From: Paenibacillaceae bacterium
Lineage (GTDB): Bacteria > Bacillota > Bacilli > Paenibacillales > NBRC-103111
Assembly: GCA_029256185.1 (NCBI GenBank)
Contig: JAQSYI010000006.1
Span: 62,001 to 126,000, forward strand
Direction of reading: 5' to 3'
Length of the DNA: 64,000 nt
The position numbers and the translations under genes were made by a program. Positions within the stretch are counted from its first letter, which is position 1, and every line of letters begins with the position of its first letter. The notes under the pieces are model-generated. The model was not told where the DNA came from. It made no database searches and saw only the letters and a list, made by a program, of their open reading frames with translations. Positions 24,753 to 33,751 of the stretch are shown here, in pieces.

Positions 24753-25682
24753 TCCATATTGCTGCCGAAATTCGGTGGGAGAAACGCCCCGCAGCCTGCG
24801 GAAGATGCGGAAGAGCGAGGCTGTGGAGCCGAAGCCTGCCTCTTCGGCGATATCCGCCAGCTTCAGGCTGGTGGAGACCAGGAGGGCGGAGGCGTGGCGG
24901 ACACGGATTTCGTGCAGGAGCTCCACGAAGGTTTGGCCGAAATGTTCCTTGATCTGCTCGCACAGATAGGTCTCGTTGCGGTGGAATTCCCCGGCGAGCG
25001 CCCGGAGCGTCAACGGCTCCCGGTAATGCCTGTGCATGTACATCAGCACCTGCCACATATCCGGACTGGACCTGGTGCGGCCCCCTGCCGGGATGTCATG
25101 CTTCCGGGCAGACGAGGCAGACCGGACAGAAGGGGCGGGTGCAGCAGAAGAGCCGGAAGCGGCAGAAGCGGCGGATGAGAGCCGCTCGAAGCGGATCAGC
25201 GTCTCCGTCAGCTTGGCCTGCAGCAGCGGCTTCCTCCAAGAATGAGTACCGGCAAATTCTAGCAGCATTTCTCCCATCAGTTCCCCCATTCTTGCAAACT
25301 CCCCGCCCGCAAGCAGCAGATATCTCCGCTCATCCGAACGCCTGTTGAACAGCAATTCCTGCAGCTCCTCTTGTCCCCCGTAAGCCGACAACAGAAATTC
25401 GGGAGCAAACATGCAATTGTACAGCACAAGCGGACTTCCTTCGAAGGAATGCAGTTCATGAACCTGATAGGGCAACACGAATGTAAAGGTGCCGGCAGAC
25501 ATAGGATGGGAGATGCCGTTGATTGTTTCCGTCCCCTCCCCTGACAGCACCAGGGACAGCTCAAGACAGTCATGCCGGTGGGAGGGATAGAAGGGAGCAA
25601 TCCTGTTGCGGCTGATATAGAAGGGAAAATCTGCGGGCACCTTAAATTTGTCCAGCAGCTCCAAGGATCTGGGAAAGGTCAT
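24750..25682 (-). CDS. AraC-family transcriptional regulator (divergent from GH2 mannosidase)
   Basis: A 310-residue regulator. The N-terminal cupin (SHRHDCLELSLVLSGEG, about residues 34-50) is joined to the C-terminal double helix-turn-helix (about 210-308) by an unusually long, low-complexity Ala/Ser/Pro-rich linker (about 170-205). GGAGG lies upstream of ATG 25682. It is divergent from the beta-mannosidase gene, and the shared 186-bp region holds five 22-bp tandem repeats (25757-25860), a reasonable binding array. Function is inferred from position. Confidence 0.9.
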   Translation of the reverse strand: MTFPRSLELLDKFKVPADFPFYISRNRIAPFYPSHRHDCLELSLVLSGEGTETINGISHPMSAGTFTFVLPYQVHELHSFEGSPLVLYNCMFAPEFLLSAYGGQEELQELLFNRRSDERRYLLLAGGEFARMGELMGEMLLEFAGTHSWRKPLLQAKLTETLIRFERLSSAASAASGSSAAPAPSVRSASSARKHDIPAGGRTRSSPDMWQVLMYMHRHYREPLTLRALAGEFHRNETYLCEQIKEHFGQTFVELLHEIRVRHASALLVSTSLKLADIAEEAGFGSTASLFRIFRRLRGVSPTEFRQQYG

Positions 25683-25756
25683 GGCAGCCTGTTTCCTCCG
25701 AATTATTGATAGAATAAACCGAAAATCCGCATCATGAACAGCATGGCTTTATTTTA

Positions 25757-25860
25757 TCATAAAAGGGCAAGCAAGGGTTGGATAAAGAGGTAAGCCAGTT
25801 TGAATAAAGGGGCAACAAGGTTTGGATAAAAGGGCAAATAAGACTTGAACAAAAGGAGCG
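25757..25860. repeat. Five imperfect 22-bp tandem repeats before the GH2 mannosidase
   Basis: Units start at 25757, 25779, 25801, 25823 and 25846, each with the form TGGATAAA.GGGCAA followed by AAG. The spacing of 22, 22, 22 and 23 bp equals two helical turns. The last unit contains the real ribosome binding site AAGGAG. This could be an activator-binding array or a repeat grown from the ribosome binding site region. Confidence 0.65.
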
Positions 25861-25868
25861 AAGATTAT

Positions 25869-28337
25869 ATGATCACCCTTGATTTAAGCGGCCAATGGCG
25901 TATGAGACAGATTGGGGAAGAGGATTGGACGGCAGCCGCCGTACCCGGATCTGTGCTGAACGATCTGCTTCTGGCAGGAAAGATCGCCGATCCGTTCTAC
26001 CGGGACAACGCAGATGCCGTTAAGGAGATTCTGCGTGAGGACTATGAGTATGAGCGGGAATTTCCGGCGGATGGCACCTTGCTGGCAAACGAGCGTGTTG
26101 TGCTGCGCCTGGAAGGGCTCATTACGTTGGCTGAAGTATATTTGAACGGACGGAAGCTTCTGGAAGCCGACAATATGCACCGAACATATGAGGTTGACGC
26201 ACGAGGGGCATTGGTGCAGGGAAGCAACCTGCTGAGGGTGGTGTTCCATTCCAGCCTGGAATATATCACACAGCGCCACAGTGAAAATCCTATCTGGCAC
26301 GTGACTTCGGGCACGACTCCCGGCTTCAACCAGATTCGCCAGGCCCACAGCATGTTCGGCTGGGATTGGGGCCCGGTGCTGCCGGACATGGGAATCTGGA
26401 GACGGGTGTCTCTTGTTGGCTATTCGGCGAGCCGCTTAACGGAAGTATATGTGACTCAGCGGCATGAGCAAGCTCAGGTAGAGCTGGAAATCCGGATAGG
26501 CCGGGAGGAGTGCGGGGCGGCTCCGGTACAGGCGCAGGTAACCGTGACCGCACCTGACGGAACCGAGTATACGGCATTAGTACCTGATTGCGCTGCCTCC
26601 GGGACCGTGCGCATCGGCATCGACCACCCGGTGCTGTGGTGGCCGAGAGGCTGGGGAGAGCAGCCCCTGTACAGCGTGAAAACCACGCTGCTGACGGCTG
26701 ACGGAGAAGAACTGGATTCCCGCAGCCTCCGGATCGGTCTGAGGACCATCACCTGGCGACGGGAGCCGGACCGGTGGGGCGAGTCCTTCGAAGCGGTGGT
26801 GAACGGCAATGCCATATTTATCATGGGGGCCAACTATATTCCGGAGGACAGTCTGCTCTCCCGGTGTACCCCTGAGCGGACGGAGCGGCTGGTCCGCGAT
26901 TGCGCGGAGGCCAACTTCAATTTGCTGCGGGTATGGGGCGGTGCCTGCTTCCCGGAGGACTGGTTCTATGACCTGTGCGACCAATACGGTCTTCTGGTCT
27001 GGCAGGATTTGTTGTTCTCCTGCGCGGCCTATGAGATGACGGAGGCGTTCACGGCGAGCATCATCGCCGAAACGGAGGATAACGTGAAGCGTCTGCGCCA
27101 TCACGCCTGCCTTGCCATGTGGTGCGGCAATAACGAGATGGAGATGGCCTGGGTGAATTGGGACTTTCCCAAGGTTCCCCGCCTGCGCTCGGATTATATC
27201 AAGCAGTTCGAATTCGTATTGCCCCGGGTGGTGCGGGAGCATGATCCCCAGACGTTCTACTGGCTTGCCTCTCCCTCCTCCGGCGGCGGCTTCGACAAGC
27301 CCAACGATCCCTCGCGGGGAGACGTGCATTATTGGGAGGTGTGGCATGGGGCCAAGCCGTTCACCAATTACCGCAAGTACGATTTCCGCTTCTGCTCGGA
27401 ATTCGGCTTTCAGTCGCTGCCCATGATGAAAACCATCGAGTCCTTCACGGAGCCCGAGGACCGGAACATGCTGTCTTATGTGATGGAGAAGCATCAGAAC
27501 GACCCCAATGGCAATAGCAGAATGCTTAGTTATCTGGCCCAGATGTTGAAGTTTCCCAAGGATTTCTCTTCGCTGGTGTATGCCACGCAGATTGTGCAGG
27601 CCGAAGCGATCCGGTACGGAGTGGAGTATTGGCGGCAGAGCCGCGGGATTTGCATGGGCTCGATCTACTGGCAACTAAATGATTGCTGGCCTGTCTCCTC
27701 CTGGTCCAGTATGGACTATTATGGACGCTGGAAGCCGCTTCATTATTTTGCCAAGCGCTTCTATGCCCCTCTGCTGTTATCCGCAAGGGAGGACAACGGC
27801 AAGGTGGGACTCTATGTGACCAATGACAGGCGGGAGGCTGAAGCGGGAACCGTCACCTGGCAGCTGCGGGACAACCGCTCCCGTCTTGTGCAGGAAGGCT
27901 CCCTCCCTCTGTCTGCCGCGCCCCTGTCGGCACAGTTGGCCGCGGAGCTGGATTTTACGCAAATTCTGGCCTCTCCGGTGCAGAAACGGGCGCATTACCT
28001 GGAATACGCCTTCGTGGCGGCTGACGGGACTGTGGAGAGCAGAGGAGCGGTGTTGTTTGTCCTGCCCAAGCATTATGAATGGCTCGATCCCCGGATAGAG
28101 TGCGCGGTCCGCGAGACCCCGGACAGCTATGCGGTAACGCTCACCTCCCAGGCGTATGCCATGTATGTGGAATTGGAGCTGAGAGAGGCGGACGGGATAT
28201 TCGACCATAATTACGAGCATCTGTCTGCAGGTGTTCCGTGGACTTTTCTGTTAAAAAAGGAGAGTCTGAGTTCTCCGCTCAGTCTGGAGGAAGTCCGGGA
28301 CCGGCTGCAGGTTCGCAGTATATACGATCTGTCCTAA
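25869..28337 (+). CDS. GH2 beta-mannosidase
   Basis: An 822-residue cytoplasmic exo-enzyme that removes beta-mannose from non-reducing ends. GH2 layout: N-terminal sugar-binding and Ig-like domains (about residues 1-290), TIM barrel (about 300-620), C-terminal beta domains. Mannosidase-type motifs are visible: WGGACFPEDWFYDLCDQYG, the acid/base in WCGNNEME (Glu423) and the nucleophile in CSEFGFQS (Glu511). The length is normal for the mannosidase branch. ATG 25869 is 10 nt after AAGGAG; a TTG eight codons earlier is less likely. It is followed after 49 bp by a serine-hydrolase gene, probably in one transcript. Confidence 0.95.
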   Translation: MITLDLSGQWRMRQIGEEDWTAAAVPGSVLNDLLLAGKIADPFYRDNADAVKEILREDYEYEREFPADGTLLANERVVLRLEGLITLAEVYLNGRKLLEADNMHRTYEVDARGALVQGSNLLRVVFHSSLEYITQRHSENPIWHVTSGTTPGFNQIRQAHSMFGWDWGPVLPDMGIWRRVSLVGYSASRLTEVYVTQRHEQAQVELEIRIGREECGAAPVQAQVTVTAPDGTEYTALVPDCAASGTVRIGIDHPVLWWPRGWGEQPLYSVKTTLLTADGEELDSRSLRIGLRTITWRREPDRWGESFEAVVNGNAIFIMGANYIPEDSLLSRCTPERTERLVRDCAEANFNLLRVWGGACFPEDWFYDLCDQYGLLVWQDLLFSCAAYEMTEAFTASIIAETEDNVKRLRHHACLAMWCGNNEMEMAWVNWDFPKVPRLRSDYIKQFEFVLPRVVREHDPQTFYWLASPSSGGGFDKPNDPSRGDVHYWEVWHGAKPFTNYRKYDFRFCSEFGFQSLPMMKTIESFTEPEDRNMLSYVMEKHQNDPNGNSRMLSYLAQMLKFPKDFSSLVYATQIVQAEAIRYGVEYWRQSRGICMGSIYWQLNDCWPVSSWSSMDYYGRWKPLHYFAKRFYAPLLLSAREDNGKVGLYVTNDRREAEAGTVTWQLRDNRSRLVQEGSLPLSAAPLSAQLAAELDFTQILASPVQKRAHYLEYAFVAADGTVESRGAVLFVLPKHYEWLDPRIECAVRETPDSYAVTLTSQAYAMYVELELREADGIFDHNYEHLSAGVPWTFLLKKESLSSPLSLEEVRDRLQVRSIYDLS

Positions 28338-28386
28338 ATAATGGTAGAATGAGCATGCAGAACCATTAGAGGCGGAGGCTGATAAG

Positions 28387-29475
28387 ATGGATATCCAGAA
28401 AAAGATGCAGCGGTTGCTTGAACATATGGTGGAGGAAGGCAAAGAGCGGGGAATTCAGATTGCCGTGTATCATCACGGGGAGCTAATTGTCGATGCTTGG
28501 GCCGGAATAGCGGATAGCCGCACGGGGAGACGGGTGGACCGTTCGACTCTGTTTCCCGTTTTCTCCGTTACCAAAGGAATTGCAGCAACGGTTATCCATC
28601 TGCTGGCTGAACAGAAGAAGCTGGATTATGACAGGCGCATTTGTGAACTATGGCCGGAATTCGCCAATCAGGGCAAGGAGCAGGTGACCATCAGGCATGC
28701 TCTGAATCATACAGCAGGGCTGCACTTGATGCCCGAAGGGGCGGATTGCGACGCAATCATGGATTGGGATGCCATGTGTGCCCTGATCGCTGCGCAAAAG
28801 CCCCAGTCGGCTGCGGGAGAACGGCGGGATTACCATGCCGTAACGTATGGCTGGATTATCGGGGAAATTGCGCGGCGGGCTGACGGGCGTCCATTTGCCA
28901 GGATTATGAAGGAGGAACTCTGTGATCCCTTGGGCATAGCCGATTTGTATGTGGGCATTCCGGCTGACTTGGAGGAGCGGGTGGCTTTCTTGGAGGAGCC
29001 GGGAATTGCCCAAACCGAAGCTCCTCCCGCAGGCCCGCAAGCGATTCCGGGCTGGCTGTGGCCTCTGCATGAATGGATGAACAGAGCGGAGGCTCATAGC
29101 GCCTGCATCCCTGCCAGCACCGGGATCATGAGCGCCCATGCACTGGCCCTGCATTATGCCGCGTTGCTGCCGGGAGGCGTGAACGGCGTGGAGCTTCTTG
29201 CTCCCGCAAGGATGAGACTTGCCGTGGACCCGTTGATTCTGGCGGACGGGGTTCCCCAGCCCATGGGGCTCGGGTATGCTCTTGGAACCAGGGACGGGGC
29301 GATCGGACCGGGTCCTGCCGCATTCGGACATGGAGGCTACGGCGGCTCTATCGGATTCGCCGATCCGGATCATCACCTGGCTGTGGGCCTGGTGCATAAT
29401 CTGTTTTCTCCTTGTTCAGGGATTCCGGCTATTATCAATGAATTGAAGCAAAGCCTGGGCATCAGCTGGGGTTAA
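28387..29475 (+). CDS. Beta-lactamase-family serine hydrolase (class C/EstB-like)
   Basis: A 362-residue serine hydrolase with the penicillin-binding-protein-like fold. The nucleophile motif SVTK gives Ser60 and Lys63; a Tyr-containing YHAVTYGW motif and the late GHGGYGGS motif are the other two signatures. No signal peptide is seen, so a cytoplasmic esterase is more likely than a beta-lactamase. It lies 49 bp after the beta-mannosidase gene, so it may remove ester groups from imported oligosaccharides (inference). Its 3' end overlaps the convergent lipoprotein gene by 14 bp. Confidence 0.85.
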   Translation: MDIQKKMQRLLEHMVEEGKERGIQIAVYHHGELIVDAWAGIADSRTGRRVDRSTLFPVFSVTKGIAATVIHLLAEQKKLDYDRRICELWPEFANQGKEQVTIRHALNHTAGLHLMPEGADCDAIMDWDAMCALIAAQKPQSAAGERRDYHAVTYGWIIGEIARRADGRPFARIMKEELCDPLGIADLYVGIPADLEERVAFLEEPGIAQTEAPPAGPQAIPGWLWPLHEWMNRAEAHSACIPASTGIMSAHALALHYAALLPGGVNGVELLAPARMRLAVDPLILADGVPQPMGLGYALGTRDGAIGPGPAAFGHGGYGGSIGFADPDHHLAVGLVHNLFSPCSGIPAIINELKQSLGISWG

Positions 29476-29929
29476 GCGTTGTGAAACTGGGTTGGATCAG
29501 GGGAATGTCGGCATGCATGGAGGAATACTCCTGCTTTTTTTCCGGATTATTGATGTCGGATTGCACATCCGATGGTGTGCTTAAGCTGAACACCGTATTC
29601 CCCTGTTCTCCAACCTTTACAATATGAGTCATCTTCATCATTTCTTCCCCGTCTTTTTCCCATTCCGCCTTATCCCATGCTCTAATTTGGAAGACTACGC
29701 CTCCCCATGAAAGATTGGATTTGCTGCGGAACAAAACCTCATCGTCGGTTTCTTCCACCACGTACTTGCCTTCCCAGGATTCGGGGAGAACAAGAGAAAA
29801 CCTCATCTCTTTGCTGCTGTACGGAATTCCCCCGGTCTGCTCTTGTTTGTCACTGCCGCAGGCGCTCAATAAGGCAAGGGACAGCAAAAGCAGTAGGACA
29901 ATCGGCATCCTCCTCATATCTTTCGTCAT
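29462..29929 (-). CDS. Small predicted lipoprotein of unknown function
   Basis: A 155-residue protein with a signal peptide and lipobox (LLSAC, about residues 20-24), so it should be attached to the outer face of the membrane. The remainder (PYSSKEMRFSLVLPESWEGKY...) looks like a single alpha/beta domain, resembling small lipoproteins of the PsbP/DUF-like type often seen in Bacillales, but I do not recognise the family. Start 29929 is the first ATG; its ribosome binding site is weak. It overlaps the convergent hydrolase gene by 14 bp. Confidence 0.7.
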   Translation of the reverse strand: MTKDMRRMPIVLLLLLSLALLSACGSDKQEQTGGIPYSSKEMRFSLVLPESWEGKYVVEETDDEVLFRSKSNLSWGGVVFQIRAWDKAEWEKDGEEMMKMTHIVKVGEQGNTVFSLSTPSDVQSDINNPEKKQEYSSMHADIPLIQPSFTTLNPS

Positions 29930-29964
29930 CTCTCAGCATCGTCCTTTCTGGAATGCTCATATTC

Positions 29965-30085
29965 ATTTTGCCGGTCCCGGCAAGGTCCAAAGTTCATTAT
30001 GAATTTCATCTCCTATTGGTTCCGGCAAGCTCTAGGGTTCCTCACGGGATTCATCTTCTGCAGGCCTTGGCAAGGTCAAAAACGT
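29965..30085. repeat. Degenerate 45-bp tandem repeat
   Basis: Three decaying units of the form GGT.CCGGCAAG..C...GTTC followed by ATTTCATCT lie upstream of the lipoprotein gene. The 45-bp period keeps one plus-strand frame open, but without a start signal or recognisable protein. Confidence 0.5.
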
Positions 30086-30113
30086 TGCCGCTGCCGCCTT
30101 AGCAGGCTCAGGC

Positions 30114-30167
30114 GGAATGAAGTCTGACACTAAAGTGATAGGAATGAAATCTGACACTAAAGTGATC
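30114..30167. repeat. Near-perfect 27-bp tandem duplication
   Basis: Units 30114-30140 and 30141-30167 share GGAATGAA, TCTGACACTAAAGTGAT and differ at two positions only. A third start (GGTCTGAC) follows. No gene is attached. Confidence 0.8.
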
Positions 30168-30194
30168 GGTCTGACAAATAAGGGAAGCAAAATT

Positions 30195-30605
30195 CCCTTA
30201 TTGCACGAAACGGAGGAGCTCTTAAAGCCCGCTGCGGCGACTTTTCGCTCCATTTTCCCCGACTCGAATCTGTTGCTCGTCTTCACGAAGCCCCATCCCA
30301 AGAATGGATGGCTGGATATGGGAGGAGCGGCCTGTAAAAATACAGTTATTTTATCGGCAACTGCTGGAACGGAAGGTCCGGCCTGTAAAAATACAGTTAT
30401 TTCACGCGTATTTCATCTTTTGGGCGGTTTGAAGCAAAAATAACTGCACTTTTGCAGGTAGAGAGCGAAAAAGAGGGCTCACGCCCCCAAAATAACTGTA
30501 TTTTTGCAGGTAGCCGCTGTCTTGATCACGACTCAGTTATCCTTTTGGAGCAAATTCGTGTTTTATCGGAACGGAGGAGCTTTTAAAGCTCGCCGTGATA
30601 GCTAT
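30195..30605. repeat. Intergenic repeat island B
   Basis: Contains two TGTAAAAATACAGTTATTT motifs (near 30333 and 30383) facing two copies of the inverse, AATAACTG..TTTTTGCAGG (near 30438 and 30492). They are flanked by the same GTTGCTCGTCTTCACGAAGC and CTTTTGGAGCAAATTCGTGT blocks as island A at 11735. Opposed copies could fold into long hairpins. Together with the repeats above it fills the gap 29930-30702; no gene is seen. Confidence 0.75.
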
Positions 30606-30702
30606 GGGGCCTCTTCGGCCTCGCGCAAGGGGCAATAGTTTGGTCAGCACAAATAACGGAACCGGTGAGCCGGTACCGTTGTTTGCGCATGCGCCGTGCC
30701 GA

Positions 30703-30882
30703 TTATTGCGCCGGCTCCCACTTGCAGCGGATCGGCGAAACGATGGCGTTGTCTTTCTTCAACTGGGTGAAGGCCTTGTCCACTTCCTTGCGGTCTATTC
30801 CAGTGGCTTTCTCCACCTCGCCCGCCGTCACCGGCTTGCCGGCAGCCTTGATTGCTTCCAACACTTGTTCTTTGACACTCAC
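30703..30882 (-). CDS. Small winged-helix-like DNA-binding protein (59 aa)
   Basis: A 59-residue protein, SVKEQVLEAIKAAGKPVTAG at its start, that reads as a compact winged helix-turn-helix: helix, then VTAGEVEKATGIDRKEVDKAF as the recognition part, then a short wing ending in Trp. Start GTG 30882 has a strong GGGGAGG 8 nt upstream and a good promoter (30950-30978). The frame stays open further upstream but those codons precede the ribosome binding site. Similar stand-alone proteins occur in Bacillales as hypothetical or MarR-like regulators. Its function is unknown. Confidence 0.75.
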   Translation of the reverse strand: MSVKEQVLEAIKAAGKPVTAGEVEKATGIDRKEVDKAFTQLKKDNAIVSPIRCKWEPAQ

Positions 30883-30949
30883 AGTATTCACCTCCCCCGG
30901 TAAAATCCGTCTTCTTCTATTTCCATCACGGAAAATACCCTCTTCCGCT

Positions 30950-30978
30950 ATATTACAAAAATGTGACGCTATAAGCAA
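30950..30978 (-). promoter_or_regulatory. Promoter of the 59-aa winged-helix gene
   Basis: Minus strand TTGCTT, 17-nt spacer, TAATAT, about 67 nt before the GTG start. Confidence 0.6.
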
Positions 30979-31174
30979 CAGGGCATGTCCAAGAACCTTC
31001 CGGCACAAAGATGCTCCCGTCTCCGACATATCCGCCGCCGGAGAAGCCACACCCCATGGCCCAGGGGATGCCTTGTCTCCCACCCGTTGGCCCCAGGGGG
31101 TTGCCCCGTCTCCTGCTCCGCCGCGACCTATAATCTCTTTTACCCTCCTCCAACTCACACTCTGTTCCATGAAA

Positions 31175-31203
31175 TTGACTTGGCTTTTGCAGCCGTTTAT
31201 AAT
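31175..31203 (+). promoter_or_regulatory. Consensus promoter of the MarR gene
   Basis: TTGACT, 17-nt spacer, TATAAT, 40 nt before the ATG. The rest of the 360-bp gap (30883-31174) holds only the divergent promoter; I see no other element. Confidence 0.8.
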
Positions 31204-31243
31204 TTCTAATAGTGTTAGCTATCGAGAGGCAAGGGGGAATCCT

Positions 31244-31678
31244 ATGAGTTTTGACACTATGGCGGACAAGCTGCTGCAAGGTTTGGAGGCGATGGCGCGG
31301 AACACGCCCCACAAGCTGGTCAGCGAGCTCTCCCACGGAGAAATTTTTCTGCTTGGCTGGCTGTTGTCCAACGACGGCGTTGCCGGATCAAGTGCGCTGA
31401 GCGGTGCTATGAAGACAAGCACAGCCCGGGTGGCGGCTGCAGTGAAAAGCATGGAACGCAAGGGCTGGGTTTACCGGGAAAGCGATCAGGAGGATCAAAG
31501 GAGAACCATGGTATATTTGACCCCTGCGGGAAAAGAACAGGCGATTGTTTGCCGTGAACGCGCCCGCAACGCCTTGAAGGAGCTGCTGGAGGAGCTGGGT
31601 GAGGAAGATGCCGGGGAATACCTCCGTCTGATCGGCAGGCTGAACCAGATCGTCTCCCGGATGCAAGCCAACCGCTGA
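31244..31678 (+). CDS. MarR-family transcriptional regulator
   Basis: A 144-residue winged-helix regulator: the recognition helix is in GAMKTSTARVAAAVKSMERKGWV (about residues 48-70), followed by the wing RESDQEDQRRTMVYLTPAG. Helices at both ends make the dimer. ATG 31244 has AGGGGG 6 nt upstream and a consensus promoter; the frame continues upstream without such signals. It is 63 bp before the zinc-ribbon gene of the chaperone island, in the same direction, so co-transcription is possible. The ligand and targets are unknown. Confidence 0.9.
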   Translation: MSFDTMADKLLQGLEAMARNTPHKLVSELSHGEIFLLGWLLSNDGVAGSSALSGAMKTSTARVAAAVKSMERKGWVYRESDQEDQRRTMVYLTPAGKEQAIVCRERARNALKELLEELGEEDAGEYLRLIGRLNQIVSRMQANR

Positions 31679-31741
31679 ACTGCAAATCCAACCGCGATCC
31701 AACCGCAACCCAACTGTAAATCGAATAAAGAGGATATCCTA

Positions 31742-32155
31742 TTGAAAAAGAGGTTAGAGAAAATGAAAGAACGTTTACGCCAATTTATGCTGGGCCGCTA
31801 TGGAGTCGACCAATTCGGGCAGTTCCTGAATATTGCGTCTATCATCCTGCTGTTGCTGGGAATCCTGTTCTCCCCTTTGCTGGAGGGCATCGCTTTCGCC
31901 TTGATCCTATATGGCTGCTTCCGCATGTTCAGCCGCAATATGGAGAAGCGCAGCGCGGAGAACGCGGCTTACAACGCTTTGCTGCAGCGAATAAAGGGCT
32001 GGTTTTCCCTCAGGAAACGGCAATTTGCCGAACGGAAGACCCACCGCTTTCACCGGTGCCCATCCTGCAAACAATATCTGCGCGTGCCCAAGGGGAAGGG
32101 GAAAATCTCCATCACCTGCTCCAAGTGCCATGCGCAATTCGTCAGAAAGACTTAG
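31742..32155 (+). CDS. Small membrane protein with C-terminal zinc ribbon
   Basis: A 137-residue protein: basic N-terminus, two hydrophobic segments (about residues 28-58), a charged middle, and a zinc ribbon at the end (CPSCKQYLRVPKGKGKISITC..C, about 103-132) with two CxxC knuckles. TTG 31742 follows an AGAGGA; ATG 31763 is an alternative. It is 3 bp before the DUF5685-like gene and is the first gene of a four-gene run ending in DnaJ-like and DnaK-like genes. The conserved arrangement suggests that the zinc ribbon recognises or anchors something for the chaperones, but this is speculative. Confidence 0.85.
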   Translation: MKKRLEKMKERLRQFMLGRYGVDQFGQFLNIASIILLLLGILFSPLLEGIAFALILYGCFRMFSRNMEKRSAENAAYNALLQRIKGWFSLRKRQFAERKTHRFHRCPSCKQYLRVPKGKGKISITCSKCHAQFVRKT

Positions 32156-32158
32156 CCC

Positions 32159-32986
32159 ATGTTCGGATATATCACCACCAACCCGGCGCAGCTGACGGAT
32201 GAGGACAAAACGCGGTATCAGGCCGCCTATTGCGGACTGTGCAAGGTGCTGGATGAACGGCACGGCAAGCGGGGACGCGCCACTCTGACCTATGACATGA
32301 CCTTCCTGGGCATGCTGCTCTCTTCGCTTTATACGCCGGAGGAGACCTGCGGAATGGAGCGTTGCTTGCTTCATCCCCTCCGGCAGCATCCCTATGTCAC
32401 CACTTCCATTACCGGATATGCTGCGGATATGAATGTTGTGCTTGCCTATTATCAGGCTCTGGATGATTGGCAGGACGACCGCAGCCTGACGGCCGGGGCC
32501 AAGCTCAAGCTGCTTGCGCACAGCCGGGAGGAGGTGCAGGCCAGGTGGCCCCGCCAGTGCAGTGTAATTGAGCAATCTCTGAAAAGGCTGGGACAGATGG
32601 AGCAGGCGGATGAACTGAATCCGGATCTGCCTGCCAATTGTTTTGGCGGGCTGCTGGGTGAGCTGTTCGTGCTGAGAGAAGATGAGTGGGCGCCCGCTTT
32701 GTACCGGATGGGAGCCGCGTTGGGGCGGTTTGTCTACATGATGGATGCGTGCATGGACCTGCCCTCCGATCTGAGGCGGGGCCGGTACAATCCCCTTGTC
32801 GCCCAGTCCAACACGGATTTTACCCCGATGTTAACCATGCTAATCGGCGAATGCACCGGGGAGTTCGCAGCTCTGCCGCTGCAGCGCGATACGGCGATTC
32901 TCCGCAATATATTGTATTCCGGCGTATGGGTGAAGTACAGGCCGAGAAAAGAAGAGGTAAACAATCATCATGACCGATCCTTATAA
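32159..32986 (+). CDS. DUF5685-like protein of the chaperone island
   Basis: A 275-residue, mostly helical protein of the DUF5685 type. The N-terminus [16 protein letters not shown]...YCGLCKVL carries a CxxC pair, and two further Cys follow (CGMERC, about residues 63-68), which suggests a metal or redox site. The middle and end are alpha-helical with conserved acidic patches (DDWQDD, MDACMDL). The start directly follows the preceding stop and lacks a clear ribosome binding site, so translation is probably coupled. Its 3' end overlaps the DnaJ-like gene by 17 bp. No function is established that I know of; tight coupling makes it a candidate client or regulator of the Hsp70 pair. Confidence 0.8.
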   Translation: MFGYITTNPAQLTDEDKTRYQAAYCGLCKVLDERHGKRGRATLTYDMTFLGMLLSSLYTPEETCGMERCLLHPLRQHPYVTTSITGYAADMNVVLAYYQALDDWQDDRSLTAGAKLKLLAHSREEVQARWPRQCSVIEQSLKRLGQMEQADELNPDLPANCFGGLLGELFVLREDEWAPALYRMGAALGRFVYMMDACMDLPSDLRRGRYNPLVAQSNTDFTPMLTMLIGECTGEFAALPLQRDTAILRNILYSGVWVKYRPRKEEVNNHHDRSL

Positions 32987-33707
32987 AATCATGGAGCTGG
33001 CTCCCTCTGCCTCGGACGAGGAAATCAAGCAGGCATACCGGAAGCTGGCCAAAAAATATCATCCTGATCTGAATCCCGGCGATCAAGCGGCCGCGGAGAG
33101 AATGCAGAAGATCAATGCCGCCTACGAGCAGATCAAGGCCGAGCGGCAGGGCGGGCCTTCCTATACCCGGGGAAGCGCAAGCGGCGGCGGCGCTGCGGGC
33201 CGGGAGGATTACGGGGAGGGTGAGAATCCCTTCGGCCAGGGCAGTCCCTTTGGTCAAGGCAGTCCTTTTGGGGATCCTGATTTTTACAGGCAATTCAATG
33301 AAATGTTCGGCAGGCAGCAGCAGCGGCAACAACAACGGCAAAGCAGCGCCAGCTCGCCGCGGATGCAGGCTGTATTTCATTTTATCGGAAACCGCCAGTA
33401 TCAGGAGGCGCTTCGGGTTCTAGCCGATTTGGAGCGGGATGCGGAATGGTTTTTTGCCAGCGCGGTTGCCAACGCAGGGATAGGAAACCGGGTCACCGCG
33501 TTGAACCATGCGCAGGAAGCGGTCCGGCTTGAGCCCAATAATGAGGAATACCAGTCCTTGCTGGAGCAGTTCGCTCAAGGAATCTTTACTTACCGTCAAG
33601 CGGGACAAGGCTACGGCTTCGATATGGGCAATATCGGCAGAGCCATGTTCCAGTGCTGCGCGCTGCAGATGGCTTGTACCTTTTGCTGCCGTTGCGGCGT
33701 CTGCTGA
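32970..33707 (+). CDS. DnaJ-domain co-chaperone with cysteine-rich C-terminus
   Basis: A 245-residue J protein. The J domain (residues 1-60) has the HPD triad in [10 protein letters not shown], needed to stimulate Hsp70 ATPase. It is followed by a Gly/Ser/Phe/Gln-rich stretch (about 65-130), a TPR-like helical part (about 135-200) and a very Cys-rich tail ([17 protein letters not shown]). It lacks the zinc-finger and substrate-binding domains of classical DnaJ, so it is a specialised J protein. It overlaps the upstream gene and is followed after 44 bp by a DnaK-like gene, its obvious partner. Confidence 0.9.
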   Translation: MTDPYKIMELAPSASDEEIKQAYRKLAKKYHPDLNPGDQAAAERMQKINAAYEQIKAERQGGPSYTRGSASGGGAAGREDYGEGENPFGQGSPFGQGSPFGDPDFYRQFNEMFGRQQQRQQQRQSSASSPRMQAVFHFIGNRQYQEALRVLADLERDAEWFFASAVANAGIGNRVTALNHAQEAVRLEPNNEEYQSLLEQFAQGIFTYRQAGQGYGFDMGNIGRAMFQCCALQMACTFCCRCGVC

Positions 33708-33751
33708 CAACGAGGGTCATACATCTATTAAGCTGGAGGTAAATAGAATAT

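Noticed and set aside
29707-30102. 131-codon plus-strand frame with 15-residue repeats
   Set aside because: No start signal; the repeat arises from the 45-bp DNA period and part of it is antisense to the lipoprotein gene.
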